Positions 9,255-19,138 of a stretch of DNA of 64,000 bases are shown here, piece by piece; positions within the stretch are counted from its first letter, which is position 1, and each line of letters starts with the position of its first letter. Made by a program: the position numbers and the translations under genes. The stretch comes from Prionace glauca (lineage: Eukaryota; Chordata; Chondrichthyes; Carcharhiniformes; Carcharhinidae): the NCBI GenBank assembly GCA_037974335.1, contig CM075740.1, forward strand, positions 12,421,071 to 12,485,070. Direction: 5' to 3'. The notes under the pieces are model-generated. The model searched no databases. It was given only the letters and a program-made list of their open reading frames with translations, and had not been told where the DNA came from.

Positions 9255-12200
9255 GTGAGTATTTAAAACGTCGGGTCGATGTAAACGCGCGTTTTCGAGG
9301 ACTACTTCGGTGATTTTTCAAACGGCAATTTTGCTCTGATATTAATTTAAGTAGCTTAACAATAATATTTGGAATCTCTTTTCTTTCAGTTTCTAACGCG
9401 GCGATTACAGTCAGTCAACCGCCTTCGAAATCTACTTCTCTCGGAGGAACCGTCCAAATAAGTTGCACCTTGTCTGGCGCCAGTTTAGGAAGCAGCAACA
9501 TATATTGGTACCAGCAGAAATCTGAAAATGCTCTCCGGTATCTGCTTTATCACTCTGCTGGAAGCGGCACTAGCAGAGCCCCGGGAGTTCCAGGCCGGTT
9601 TTCAGGTTCGGTATCCGGTAACACGGGAACTTTAAGTATCGGTCAAGTTGAATCGGAGGACACCGCAGAGTATTACTGTGCTATGTGGAAAAACAACGTG
9701 TACAACTTCGGAGGCGGAACCAAGCTAAGCGTTGGCAGTGAGTAAATTCCCTTCTGTTACATTGTTCAAAACTCGCTTCCGGTTAATAACAAAACATTCC
9801 CTCGGTATTATTTTTTGAATAAATTGAAATGTTCTTTTAACAACACATCCATGAATTCAATTTACCCTATACAAAGCGACCCTGCAAGTAACGTTACTAT
9901 CTGTCGCCTTCCAATTCGATAATGTTTTCTGATCTATCTGTCGGTCTGCATTGAGTTGTTTTAGTTCAGGCAGAATAACAACAGGCCGCAAAATTTCTTG
10001 ACCATCAGATCAGTGGGATGAACAAAGCGCTTTAATCCTAATGTGCCATCAAATGACCTTACAGAGAAAGACAACATGTAGACCCCCAGTAATGCCAATA
10101 AAGGTCTCAACGGTTTAAAATCCCACTCCGTAAAGACAAAATCACACTGCCTGTTGTTACAAGTAAAGAATGATCACTTGCGCCAGTTACTTGAACTGAT
10201 TGACCTCGCGTTGAAATAGCCCCTTATAAATAACCCATCAAATATAGCAAGAGAAACAGGAAGGCAAACAATGGACGGCAAATCAAACTGACTGTAACGC
10301 TCTGCATTAGGATCTCCTGCTAACTTTTCAAATTTATTAATTAGTCACAAGTTTACACTGCAATGAAGTTACTGTGAAATTCCCCACGCCGCCACACTTC
10401 GGCGCCTGTTGGGATTAATGCACCGAACCAGCAAGCCTTTCCGAGTGAAAGGAAACCGGAGCACCCGGAGAAAACCCATGTAGACACAGGGAAAAACATG
10501 CAAACTCCTCACAGGCAGTGACCCGAGGCAGGAATCGAACCCGGTTGCCTGACGCTTTGAAGGAGTCATGCGAACCACTGTGTCATGGTGCCGCCCCTTT
10601 TCAGATGGAATTATTGATACATTGAATATCCCGGATTTGATTTGAACTGCGATTCAACCCGGAGTGTTGATTTGAACAGACAATGCAGGATGATTGGCCG
10701 CTCATGAGGAAACACTTTCTATTGGACATTGTTTAATTGCAAAGTTTTGAATTCACACAGGCACCGTAAGTTAGGCCTGTGTACTTCTCCGCTGAAGCGT
10801 ATGGTGGGGTATAAGTAAAATAGGGAATCACTTATTGGTCTTCTCTGTAATGAATGAAACATGACCAAGTTTCACGACAGCTCAGAGTCTTTTTAAAACT
10901 AACATTGTGTGAACACGTATTCACATTGCCAGATTGCCCTGTGTATTGAGCATGCGCCCCACAGGAATCTCCATTCACTTCCGCTGTTGAAATCTGATCT
11001 GAGTTTGCTGCTTATTTCGAGGCAGAGACCCGTAATCGGAGAAGGCAGAATGTGACCCAGTGTAACAATTCCACTTTATTAATGCTATTAATCATATTTA
11101 AAACTGACCTCTTCCACTAATTATGCAGTCGAACTCGTCCACTATAAGAAGATAAGACTGTCTCTTAGCTCGAAAGCTCGTTCAGAAAGTTGCATCAATA
11201 CAGCACCTCCACACCAGCAGTATGAGAGCGAATTGCAACTTGGCCCAGAGTGTAACTTGGTGGTTGCTGGGTCGATAAAAGATTTTACATATCCCCGACT
11301 CCTACTTCAGTCAACTTCAATGTAAACGTATCTGACCAGAGATCACCATTGTTACTGTTGCACAAAGTCAAGGTTTCCATCATCCTCTCGAACAAAAGAC
11401 GCACGTTTACGGACACAACCCGTACTAAGATGTGGTTGAATTTATTTCGTGGCTTTCATCGGAAAAATCTCGTAATATTTTTGTTAATGAGATCCGCAAA
11501 ATGATCTCCGCGGCCACTTTTTCCCCATAGATGGTAATGAGACCAATCACTGGTTAATCTGATTTCGCACAATGACGATAGCCTGACGGCACTTCCTCCA
11601 AAACTGTAACATTTATGTCCAACGATCTTGATTTAATTCTAATCCAAAAGCTGTAACTACGGCCGGAGCCACTTTCCCTTCGCTGGAATGTCAGTCCAGA
11701 TAGCGCGGTCAGCTTCCCGTGTGGAGTTGAAACCGTCTGAGCCGAGAAGGGGGAACCCCCCAGGGTGAAATTGCCAGAGAAACTGTAACTACACTGCTCA
11801 GGATTATAACATGAAAGTTCATCAGTAAAAACATGAAGGTAAAACTGATCAACATTTCTTCCCATCGTAACACAATAGATCAAATTTAATGTAAGTTCAG
11901 TGTTTCTAATGTTATTTCGTATTTTAACTGGCAACGCAGATTCTCAACATGGACACACGGCAGCTAAAAAAACAGGGTTATTTTCAACAATTTATTATGA
12001 ACCAAGATATCTTTAGTGGCATTCTGGGAGACATTGCGAAATATAATGCGCATGTATTGAATTGTTGTCTATAAAATTGAACAGAGTCAACTCCAGTTCA
12101 ACCCCAGTCAGTCATTAAAAGTGAACTTCGCTTTTTAGATCCAAACGTCCCATCGATCTGCCTCCTTCGCCTTTCCTTGCATGAACACACAAAGTAAAGG

Positions 12201-12640
12201 GATCTATTTATTGTATTTAATGAATGACAGAAATTAGATCATATTGTTCGGTAAATCATAATGCGTCAAACAAATCAATTCCCCGACACTACTCAACCTA
12301 TTTTGTTTTTAAACCAGGTCCGCAGCAACCATCTGTCTCCCTCCTCCCCCCTTCACCGGATCAAATCGCAGCGAAGAACATGGCGACCCTGGTGTGTTTG
12401 GTGAGCGGTTTTAAACCGGGAGCTGCGGAGATTGAATGGACTGTCGATGGCAGCGTCAGAGGGAATGGGGTTGAGACCAGTCGGGTCCAGCAGGAGGCGG
12501 ACAACACGTTCAGTGTGAGCAGTTATCTGACTCTGTCAGCCTCAGAGTGGAACTCACACGAGCTTTACTCCTGTGTGGTCAAACACGAGACTCTAGCAAA
12601 CCCGCTTCAAACAACCGTCTCCAGATCCAGCTGTGTGTAA
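9206..12640 (+). CDS. Germline-joined immunoglobulin light chain, gene A
   Basis: Complete light-chain gene with exons 9,206-9,254, 9,390-9,737 and 12,318-12,640; spliced length is 720 bp, 239 codons plus stop. Both introns have GT-AG ends and phase 1 splicing. V and J are one exon with no recombination signal between them, as described for elasmobranch light-chain clusters such as those of the sandbar shark. The secreted chain would pair with an Ig heavy chain through the C-terminal cysteine. FGGGTKL suggests lambda-like; the 7-residue CDR2 also recalls sigma chains, so isotype is open. No frameshift or stop is present. Confidence 0.95.
9390..9737 (+). CDS. Joined V-J exon, gene A
   Basis: 348 bp after a CTTTTCTTTCAG acceptor. 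It codes framework 1 with cysteine in QISCTLSG, CDR1 GASLGSSN, framework 2 with WYQQK, CDR2 HSAGSGT, framework 3 ending EDTAEYYC, CDR3 AMWKNNVYN and J motif FGGGTKLSVG. Both disulphide cysteines, the core tryptophan and the Asp of EDTAEYYC are present. VPDRF reads VPGRF. The donor is GTGAGT. It differs from A' at one base (M or I in CDR3). Confidence 0.95.
10326..10600 (-). mobile_element. tRNA-derived SINE in J-C intron A
   Basis: Read on the - strand it starts GGCGGCACCATGACACAGTGG (A-box region), has B box GGTTCGATTCC (complement at about 10,530), the body of the HE1-type SINEs (TCTCCGGGTGCTCCGGTTTCC) and a tail TTCATTGCAGTGTAAACTTG. It is the best preserved SINE here. It sits at the same site in all three introns, so it predates the A/B split. 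Confidence 0.9.
11554..11934 (-). other. Antisense open frame in J-C intron A (126 codons)
   Basis: Open in A and A' but interrupted in B, where the same DNA carries several indels. The predicted protein has six Ser/Thr-rich strand-like stretches and ends YRHCAKSD. I do not recognise it. A fragment resembles the end of an Ig V domain only loosely. Being open in A and A' means little, because those copies are nearly identical. Probably not a gene. Confidence 0.2.
12318..12640 (+). CDS. Light-chain constant exon, gene A
   Basis: Single C1-set Ig domain. Cysteines lie in ATLVCLVSGF and YSCVVKHE, with tryptophan in IEWTVDG. The chain ends SRSSCV, and this cysteine is placed to bond the heavy chain. 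Acceptor is TTTTTAAACCAG; TAA is at 12,638-12,640. It differs from A' at seven positions, several of which change amino acids. Confidence 0.95.
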
Positions 12641-12948
12641 CTTCAGAAACTGCTCTTGAGTCAGCTGCGCCTGGTTGTTCATTTCTGTTCATTGCTTTCA
12701 TGTGACAAAAAGGGCAGAAATTGATCGTATTTCAGAAATTTAAGAAAATGACCACCGCGGCTGGAGCTTCGGGTTTTAACAGTTGCTTTTTTAAAAGGGT
12801 CTTCGATCGGAACATTGTCGGTGTTCAGTGAAACCTCGTTGTTTATCAATTTACATTTATGTATCTGATAATCATAATTAAAATGCAACAATCTGGTTAT
12901 TGCAAGTTAAGTGTCTACTTATTTTCAGACATTTAGACAAAGCCGTCC

Positions 12949-12954
12949 AATAAA
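12949..12954 (+). promoter_or_regulatory. Candidate poly(A) signal, gene A
   Basis: AATAAA about 310 bp after the stop, kept at the same place in B and A'. Confidence 0.6.
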
Positions 12955-14520
12955 ATAATTAAGATCAAATGCAATACGATTCATCGTATCTTTTAGTGCT
13001 ATTTTCAAGATATGTCAAATCTAACACTTTTCCGGCATTATTCAACCTTACGTAACATATCAGATTGGAAATCCGTTATTCTCAATTTTGGAATCTAAGC
13101 TATTGTTCGTACTCCCTGTTGGTGGGGTCACCGAGGTGACCGGGATTGCCCAAGCTTTAGACCATGCAAGACTCACGAAACCAGTAATCTCTGTATTAAA
13201 GACGTAACTTTATTTAACCAATGGTCGCCAGGAGTTCGTCAAAGAGTTAAGTAGCTCTGACAGAGAGCAGCAAAACCTCTCCGATGAATCTAACATATAC
13301 AATCAAAAACAAATCAATCATATTTTTTCCCTTATGTATCATTTGAGCCTTTGTTCTATGTTCTATGTTCTTTCAGTAAGTTTAAATCAATTATTTTCAA
13401 GATGTACAAATCAACAGTAGTCCACGTCAAATACATTATCCAACAAAATTCTACCCCTCAGTATAATAGTATTTAATTAGTCCGAGAAATTTGGAAGAAA
13501 CTCCCGTCTTGGCTGTCTCCGCATCCTGGTTGCCGAGGTAACCGAAGACATTTCACCCAGAGTTCCAATGAACGCTGTCACGGGTTCCTTAAAGTTCACT
13601 GTATACCCAACCAACTTGACACTAGGTCTGTACACCAGTCTATCTCGTCCAGACAATGAATAAACCTATTCATGATGTATGATTAGGTGGTTGATATGTT
13701 CCTTCCATCCGAAACTTTTACTGCTGAAACTTGTATGTTTCCAAGGCATAAAATTCTCTCGAAATTTGGCTTGCTGTAATGACTTTTATCATGGTGCCTT
13801 GCTGTAAAATGCTGCATGACTAACGTGAACAATATTGCTTAAAATCAACAACAATACATCCAAAATATCAGCATATGTGTTTTATAATCATAATCATTTG
13901 CTTCAATCCGGAGCTATACCTCATATGTGCAAATTGTTTCTTGTTAGCTGATAAACTTACTTTAACAGACATTTAACTGAATGCTGCTGGTTCTGTCAAT
14001 GCCTTAATGTCTACTGGTTCAAAAATCTTATACCCCACTCAGGGTTCCAATTATACACTCTTTCATCAAATCTCAGAAACCTCTCTGTTATCGTGTTTAA
14101 AGCTCCTTGTATCTGACTTCACTCTGTTTCTCTGCTGATTTACACATTAAAATTATCTGGAAAAAAGACCCACGGCTGTTACAGAGTCTGGTGAAATACG
14201 ATGTCGTAATAGTGAAAGGCTCTTTACCAATTACCTTTATGCATCCGATAATATTAATTAAAATGCAGTAAATCAAATCAATCAAAGCAATATGGTCATT
14301 GTAGCTTCAGTTTTGGATCAGTGTTAGAGTCTCCAAGTAAAGCTGATGAATAAATGCACTGACCTAAGATCAAATGCAATACTTATTTTCGTATGGCTTA
14401 CTGATGAACAAAATTTGCCAAAACTAATACTTCGTAGGGATTAGTAAGGATCATTCAGTAAACGAGGCGCAATTTTATCCGGAAACAAACTTCACCACTG
14501 TTACAGAGTCGGGTGAAATA
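12955..14520. other. Downstream flank of gene A, no gene
   Basis: Collinear with 34,141-35,455 and 52,931-54,500. It holds an inverted repeat GGTCACC-GA-GGTGACC at about 13,126-13,141, altered in B, and a tail-only insert at about 13,352-13,373. No coding frame holds across the copies. Confidence 0.45.
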
Positions 14521-14522
14521 TT

Positions 14523-14630
14523 CAAAGTCATAGCACTTAACAGCACAGAAAGAAACCCTTTGGCCCACCGTGACTGCACCGACCATCACGCACCCTACCT
14601 ATTGTAATCCCATTTCCATATACTGTACAT
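14523..14630 (+). mobile_element. Interspersed repeat remnant, copy A
   Basis: CACTTAACAGCACAGAAAG, CCCTTTGGCCCACCGTGACTGCACCGACCATC and TCCCATTTCCATAT follow a common elasmobranch repeat arm (cagcacagaaa...cccttcggcccacc...). Very old; also at 35,460 and 54,500. The family is not certain. Confidence 0.5.
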
Positions 14631-14983
14631 TCAAAAGAGTTGTAAGATAGGAGTTTTGGAGTTTTCAGAGTTCAAGAAAGGAAGACCAAGGAATTCATGA
14701 GGTCAGGGGAAAGATTTGACTAACAAGACTCCTACGTACAGCTTATAACTTCACCTAAACATATACAGATTATTCTATTCAGAGATAGAATTCGGGCAGG
14801 TGGGATTGGGTGCACTATATGAGCCTGAATTTGAATTGGTGAATGGTCAGAAAACAGGAAACAGGAAATATTGGTCATTATTGCGTTGGCGGCGTTTAAA
14901 AGAGTAGTCTTTTCATCGGACCAAAACTTACATCCCCACAATGTGCAGCATATTTATATTATTTCAGATTACTACGCACAGAG

Positions 14984-16786
14984 AGGCTGGCTAGGGTGAA
15001 CGTTGGTCCCTTAGAGGATGAGAAGGGGGACTTAGTGGTAGGGGATGGGGATATGGTTGAGGTCCTGAATAACTTTTTTCTCTTTGTCTTCACGGAGGAG
15101 GACGTGAATAATTTGTCAGGTGTTAGCGATGGAAAGGTGGTCGGACTGAAGGGTCTTAATGACATTACTGTTACTAGAGAGGAGGTGCGCGACAGACTGG
15201 AGGGACTGATTGTGGACAAGTCCCCAGGACCGGAGGGTTCTGAAAGAAATGGCGGAGGTGATTGTGGATGCCTTGGTGGTTATTTTCCAGACGTCGCTGG
15301 ATTCCGGGGAAGTGCCGGAAGATTGGAAAGCGGCTAATGTTACGCCGTTGTTTAAGAAGGGTGCCAGGCAAAAGGCAGGGAATTATAGGCCGGTTAGTTT
15401 AACGTCTGTTGTAGGTAAAATGTTAGAATCCCTCATCAAGGAGGAAATAGCGAGGCATCGTGAGAGGAATTGCATGATAGAGCAGACGCAGCACGGTTTC
15501 GTTAAAGGGAAGTCGTGTCTGACAAATTTACTGGAGTTCTATGAGGAGGTGTCTAGGGCGGTGGATAGAGGAGAGCCGGTGGATGTGGTCTTTCTTGATT
15601 TTCAGAAGGCGTTTGACAAGGTACCTCACAGAAGGTTATTGCAGAAGGTCAGGGCACAGGGAGTTGGGGGTAGGGTGTTAGCGTGGATAGAGGACTGGTT
15701 GTCAAATAGGAGGCAGAGAGTGGGAGTCAATGGGTGCTATTCGGATTGGCGGATGGTGACTAGTGGAGTGCCTCAGGGGTCGCTGCTGGGGCCTCAGCTA
15801 TTTACAATTTACATAGATGATCTGGAGGAGGGAACCGAGTGTAGGGTGTCGAAATTTGCTGATGACACCAAGATTGGAGGAAAGGCAAATTGTGCGGAGG
15901 GTGTGAAGAGTCTGCAGAAGGATCTAGATAGGCTGGGCGAATGGGCCAGGAAATGGCAAATGGAATTTAATGTTGGCAAGTGCGAGGTGGTCCACTTTGG
16001 TAGGAATAATGGTAGGAAGGATTAGAACTTACGTGGCGAAAAACTGCAGCAGGCGACTGTGCAGAGGGACCTTGGGGTCCTTGTGCATGAGTCGCAAAAA
16101 TCCAGCTTGCAGGTGCAGCAGGTGATCAGGAAGGCGAATGGGATGCTGGCCTTCATAGCGAGGGGGATTGAATATAAAAGTAGTGAGGTCTTGCTGCGGC
16201 TGTATAGTGCATTGGTGAGGCCGCAGCTGGAGTACTGTGTGCAGTTTTGGGCGCCGTACTTACGCAAGGATATTTTGGCCCTGGAGGGATTGCAGAGGAG
16301 GTTTACGAGGCTGATGCCGGTGTTGAGGGGGTTGAGCTATGAGGAGAGGCTGAATAAACTAGGCTTGAACTCGTTAGAGTTTAGAAGAATGAGGGGAGAT
16401 CTCATTGAGACGTATAAGATGATGAATGGGATGGATAGGATAGAGGTGGAGAGACTCTTCCCGCTCAGAAAGGATAATAGGACTAGGGGGCACAGCCTCA
16501 AGATAAAGGGTGAGCGGTTTAGAACGGAGTTGAGGAGGAACTTCTTCACTCAGAGGGTGGTGAATCTCTGGAATTCTCTGCCCGTTGAAGTGTGGAGGCT
16601 ACCTCGCTAAATATTTTTAAGACGCGGGTTGATGAGTTTTTGATAAGAGAGGGGATTAAGCGTTATGGAGAGAGGGCGGGAATGTGGAACTGAATCACGA
16701 CAGATCAGCCACGATCTTATTGAATGGCGGGGCAGGCTCGAAGGGCTAGATGGCCTACTCCTGCTCCTATTTCTTATGTTCTTATG
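14984..16786 (+). mobile_element. CR1-clade LINE (family 1), 5'-truncated, in A
   Basis: Inserted just after ACTACGCACAGAG and ending in TTCTTATGTTCTTATG. Half-unit B has the unfilled site at about 36,239-36,255, with 6 bp that were lost here. It encodes the reverse transcriptase: [30 protein letters not shown], motif [20 protein letters not shown] and motif C FADD, then the CR1 C-terminal region (LEYCVQFWAP). Inactive: it lacks the endonuclease. A 14-bp deletion near 15,231 shifts the frame, a TAG lies at 16,023 (shared with unit 2), and the frame shifts again near the end. Confidence 0.93.
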
Positions 16787-16852
16787 AATCTCAGTCACTG
16801 TGTTTATTCAAGCCGGAGATTTATTTTGACTTATTAAGCTAAATATCGAATT

Positions 16853-16951
16853 TGGGGGTAGTGCAGGAAGGTCGTCTTGAGGTAGATGATCTGTTCATGA
16901 CCTTGCTGAATGGCACAACAGACTCGAAAGGCAAAAGGCCATCTTCCTGCT
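16853..16951 (+). mobile_element. CR1-type 3' tail cut by the half-unit junction, A
   Basis: GACCTTGCTGAATGGC...GACTCGAAAGGCAAAAGGCCATCTTCCTGCTG is the usual end of a CR1 or dependent SINE. The B copy goes on to CTCCTCTTTTTTATGTCCTTATG, whereas here it stops at CCTGCTG and joins half-unit B. It therefore marks the breakpoint of the older duplication. Confidence 0.75.
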
Positions 16952-16980
16952 GCCTTGACGTTTACCACTGCAGGTTTCAG

Positions 16981-17163
16981 GTCTTCATCTCCCTGCTGCC
17001 GGACTCAGTTGTCCATGGAGACACGCACCAGGAGTATAGGCGAGTCGCAGAACTGACAGCCCGATTGAAGTCATCATTTGTCAGAAAGGTCGTTGAAATC
17101 CCGTCAGTCCTCCGCCGGGCGCTTTCCAAAGTTCTAAATGAATTTCAAGGATTTCAAAAATAA
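16981..17163 (+). other. Unidentified reading-frame remnant, copy B
   Basis: Same frame as at 1,124, open to a stop at 17,161-17,163, with replacements such as RKVVEIPSVLRRALS for the A sequence. Nothing identifies it. Confidence 0.3.
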
Positions 17164-17424
17164 TTTAAAACATTTCAGTGGTTTTCATGGTCTGCACACG
17201 GTTAACATAATTTAAAGACCTTGGAAAGCGTTGAATTAAACTATCAAATGCTTGCAGTAAAATAAATGGGGGAAGTTCATTTTAGAGAATTGTTACCTTA
17301 GCCAAGTAGAAATCAATCATTTAACTGACTTCAAAACGTGTTGCATCGCGGAATGTGAATCAGAATAAATTATTTCGTAATTTAGTGGATGCAGGTCTCA
17401 AAATTCGGCTTTGTGAACTTGAAA

Positions 17425-17441
17425 GCAAGGGGGGGGGGGGG
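17425..17441 (+). repeat. Poly-G run at a deletion junction
   Basis: A run of 13 G marks where half-unit B lacks about 1.1 kb matching 1,575-2,680 of A. The unit 2 copy (57,424-57,438) has a different length, as expected for a slipping homopolymer. Confidence 0.7.
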
Positions 17442-17527
17442 TCTGCGGTCATTAATCTTCAAGTAGCCTTTGTTCATTCTGGTGTTATAATGCACAAACG
17501 AAATGTCATTAACTAAACGTTTAAACG

Positions 17528-17782
17528 GTGTATGAGGAGGAAAGTTTATTTCATCCGATCAACAATTGCAAACACTTCCTTCTGCTGGATTCACACTTGT
17601 CCTTGGACATAGCAGTAGGTCATGGTGGTGAGTCAGTGGAAGAGGTGCTCCTTGGGGAACAGGGAAGAGAGTTTCAGAGGAACGAGCTATCGAAACTGTG
17701 CAGGTGGAGGAGAAACAGCATCATCGAATGGAGTAGGGTGATGTACAACCTGTGTGTGAAGGCAGGTGTAACGGTGCAGTGA
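17528..17782 (+). pseudogene. Unidentified conserved reading frame, copy B (stopped)
   Basis: Same frame as 2,795-3,199. A TGA after VTVQ at 17,780 ends it, where the other three copies read AGA. The sequence beyond the stop is still highly similar, so this loss is recent and private to unit 1. Confidence 0.4.
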
Positions 17783-18061
17783 GTCGTGTTCGTTTTAAAC
17801 ATTCAAGTTCCTGAAAATGGGGCAATGTGTAAATACCAGGTCACGACTTTGAGGAACGCTGATGCCATGGCTTCAGTGGAAGAAAGTGCCACACCGCAGT
17901 CCAAACAGCAGGCGGCGAAGGTGCCTCAAATTTGCAAGTACGTGTTCGGGGAAACTCATTAACATGTGGGAAATGTCAGACCCAATTTGAGACATCAGAA
18001 AGGTCAACAGAATACGTGGCCCGCACTTGCTGCCCGAATGAGAGTTAAAGTCGATAGTGCC

Positions 18062-18106
18062 CCGCACATGCGCTTCGGAATTCGATGCAAGTCCCGGCGC
18101 ATGCGC
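18062..18106. promoter_or_regulatory. Paired NRF1-like sites, copy B
   Basis: GCGCATGCGC at 18,097-18,106 followed by AG, with GCACATGCGC about 30 bp before. Both are kept although the bases between them have diverged. Confidence 0.4.
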
Positions 18107-18667
18107 AGACTAAGAGCACCAAATTTGAACTTCCGATTGAGGTTTGCAAAGCTGCCGATATTGAAGCGTTGAACTGCAATTGTACCAAAACCTCCGTCAC
18201 CTGCGCTGATATGAAGTTAGTTTTTGCCCTTATTTATTTGCACACTTATTCTTTGATCCAGCTGCAGCGAGTAGAGGCAGCAGAAATTCCATGGGGGATT
18301 TTTTTGTAAAATATTTTAAAAAGATGTTTAACATATTTGGAATACAAGGAAAGGAAGAGAAAGATTTTTAAAAATGTTTTTACCATTTTGTCATGACAAT
18401 AATTCTAGTGAAAAACAGGTTTCTATATAACTAGGTCGATGTTAGTGTCTGGTATAAATTTCAGGATTTGGATGTTCCAACATATTTGAAGCACTGTCTA
18501 ACTCTATTCTGAGAGTTTCCCTAATTTAATGTCACAGAATACAGTACAGGTTGAAAATCTGGGGGCATTTTACACCACCGCTGGAAAGTTGTGCGTTTTG
18601 CTTTATTCTTCACGAAAGTTCTTTTTGAGCCTTTGATGCAGGCGTGAGTCTATTTATAAAATCCAAA

Positions 18668-19041
18668 GCCTCCTCTCTCTTTTTCCCTTATCCCACTCCC
18701 CACTTTTCCCGCTCCCTCCTACTTCTGCTCACCATTTTCTCACTCCAGTTTTCTCCATCCACCTTTTGCCCTCCTCCCTTTCCCCTTTCTGTTTTCCTCT
18801 TCTCCAATTTCCCCTCCCCACATTCACCTCTTCATTTCTCCCTCACCATTCCCCCTACCGTTTTACCTTTCCCGTGTCCCCCCTCCCCATTTGCCCCTCC
18901 TTATTTCCTACTCCTTTTTATCCTCTCTCTTTTAACCCTCCCAATGTCACCTTTCCCCATATCCTCTCCCCTTCCCCTCCCCTCACACTCCCTCTCCTTC
19001 CTCTCCCCACCACTGTTCATTTCCCTTGCTCACCTCCTTGT
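18668..19041 (+). repeat. Pyrimidine-rich tract, copy B
   Basis: About 370 bp of C and T. It has drifted from the A tract in unit order but keeps strand bias and length. Confidence 0.85.
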
Positions 19042-19138
19042 TTAGAGACAACAGACTGTTGTGTGAGCGCAGGAAATATTTCACTAACGGTTGTTATAGA
19101 AACATAAATGTTATAAGAAACCTGATAAGATGAGGCAA

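Larger units (their letters stand above)
9738..12317 (+). other. J-C intron, gene A
   Basis: 2,580 bp, starting GTGAGT and ending TTTTTAAACCAG. It holds a - strand SINE at 10,326-10,600 and an antisense open frame at 11,554-11,934. No separate J or V segment, recombination signal or proven enhancer is seen. It is collinear with the introns of B and A'. Confidence 0.85.
1101..16951 (+). repeat. Half-unit A (older duplicate of half-unit B)
   Basis: Ordered blocks here recur in half-unit B: frame remnant 1,124/16,981, frame at 2,795/17,528, pyrimidine tract 3,830/18,668, block 5,540/21,722, block 6,600/27,866, V-J exon 9,390/30,532, C exon 12,318/33,505 and CR1 tail 16,853/36,313. Homology starts at the ACGTTTACC of 1,101 and stops inside a CR1-type tail at about 16,951, where half-unit B begins directly. 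Confidence 0.88.

Noticed and set aside
10500-10600. Possible tRNA gene on the - strand
   Set aside because: A and B boxes are present, but the sequence does not close into a cloverleaf and continues into a SINE body and tail.
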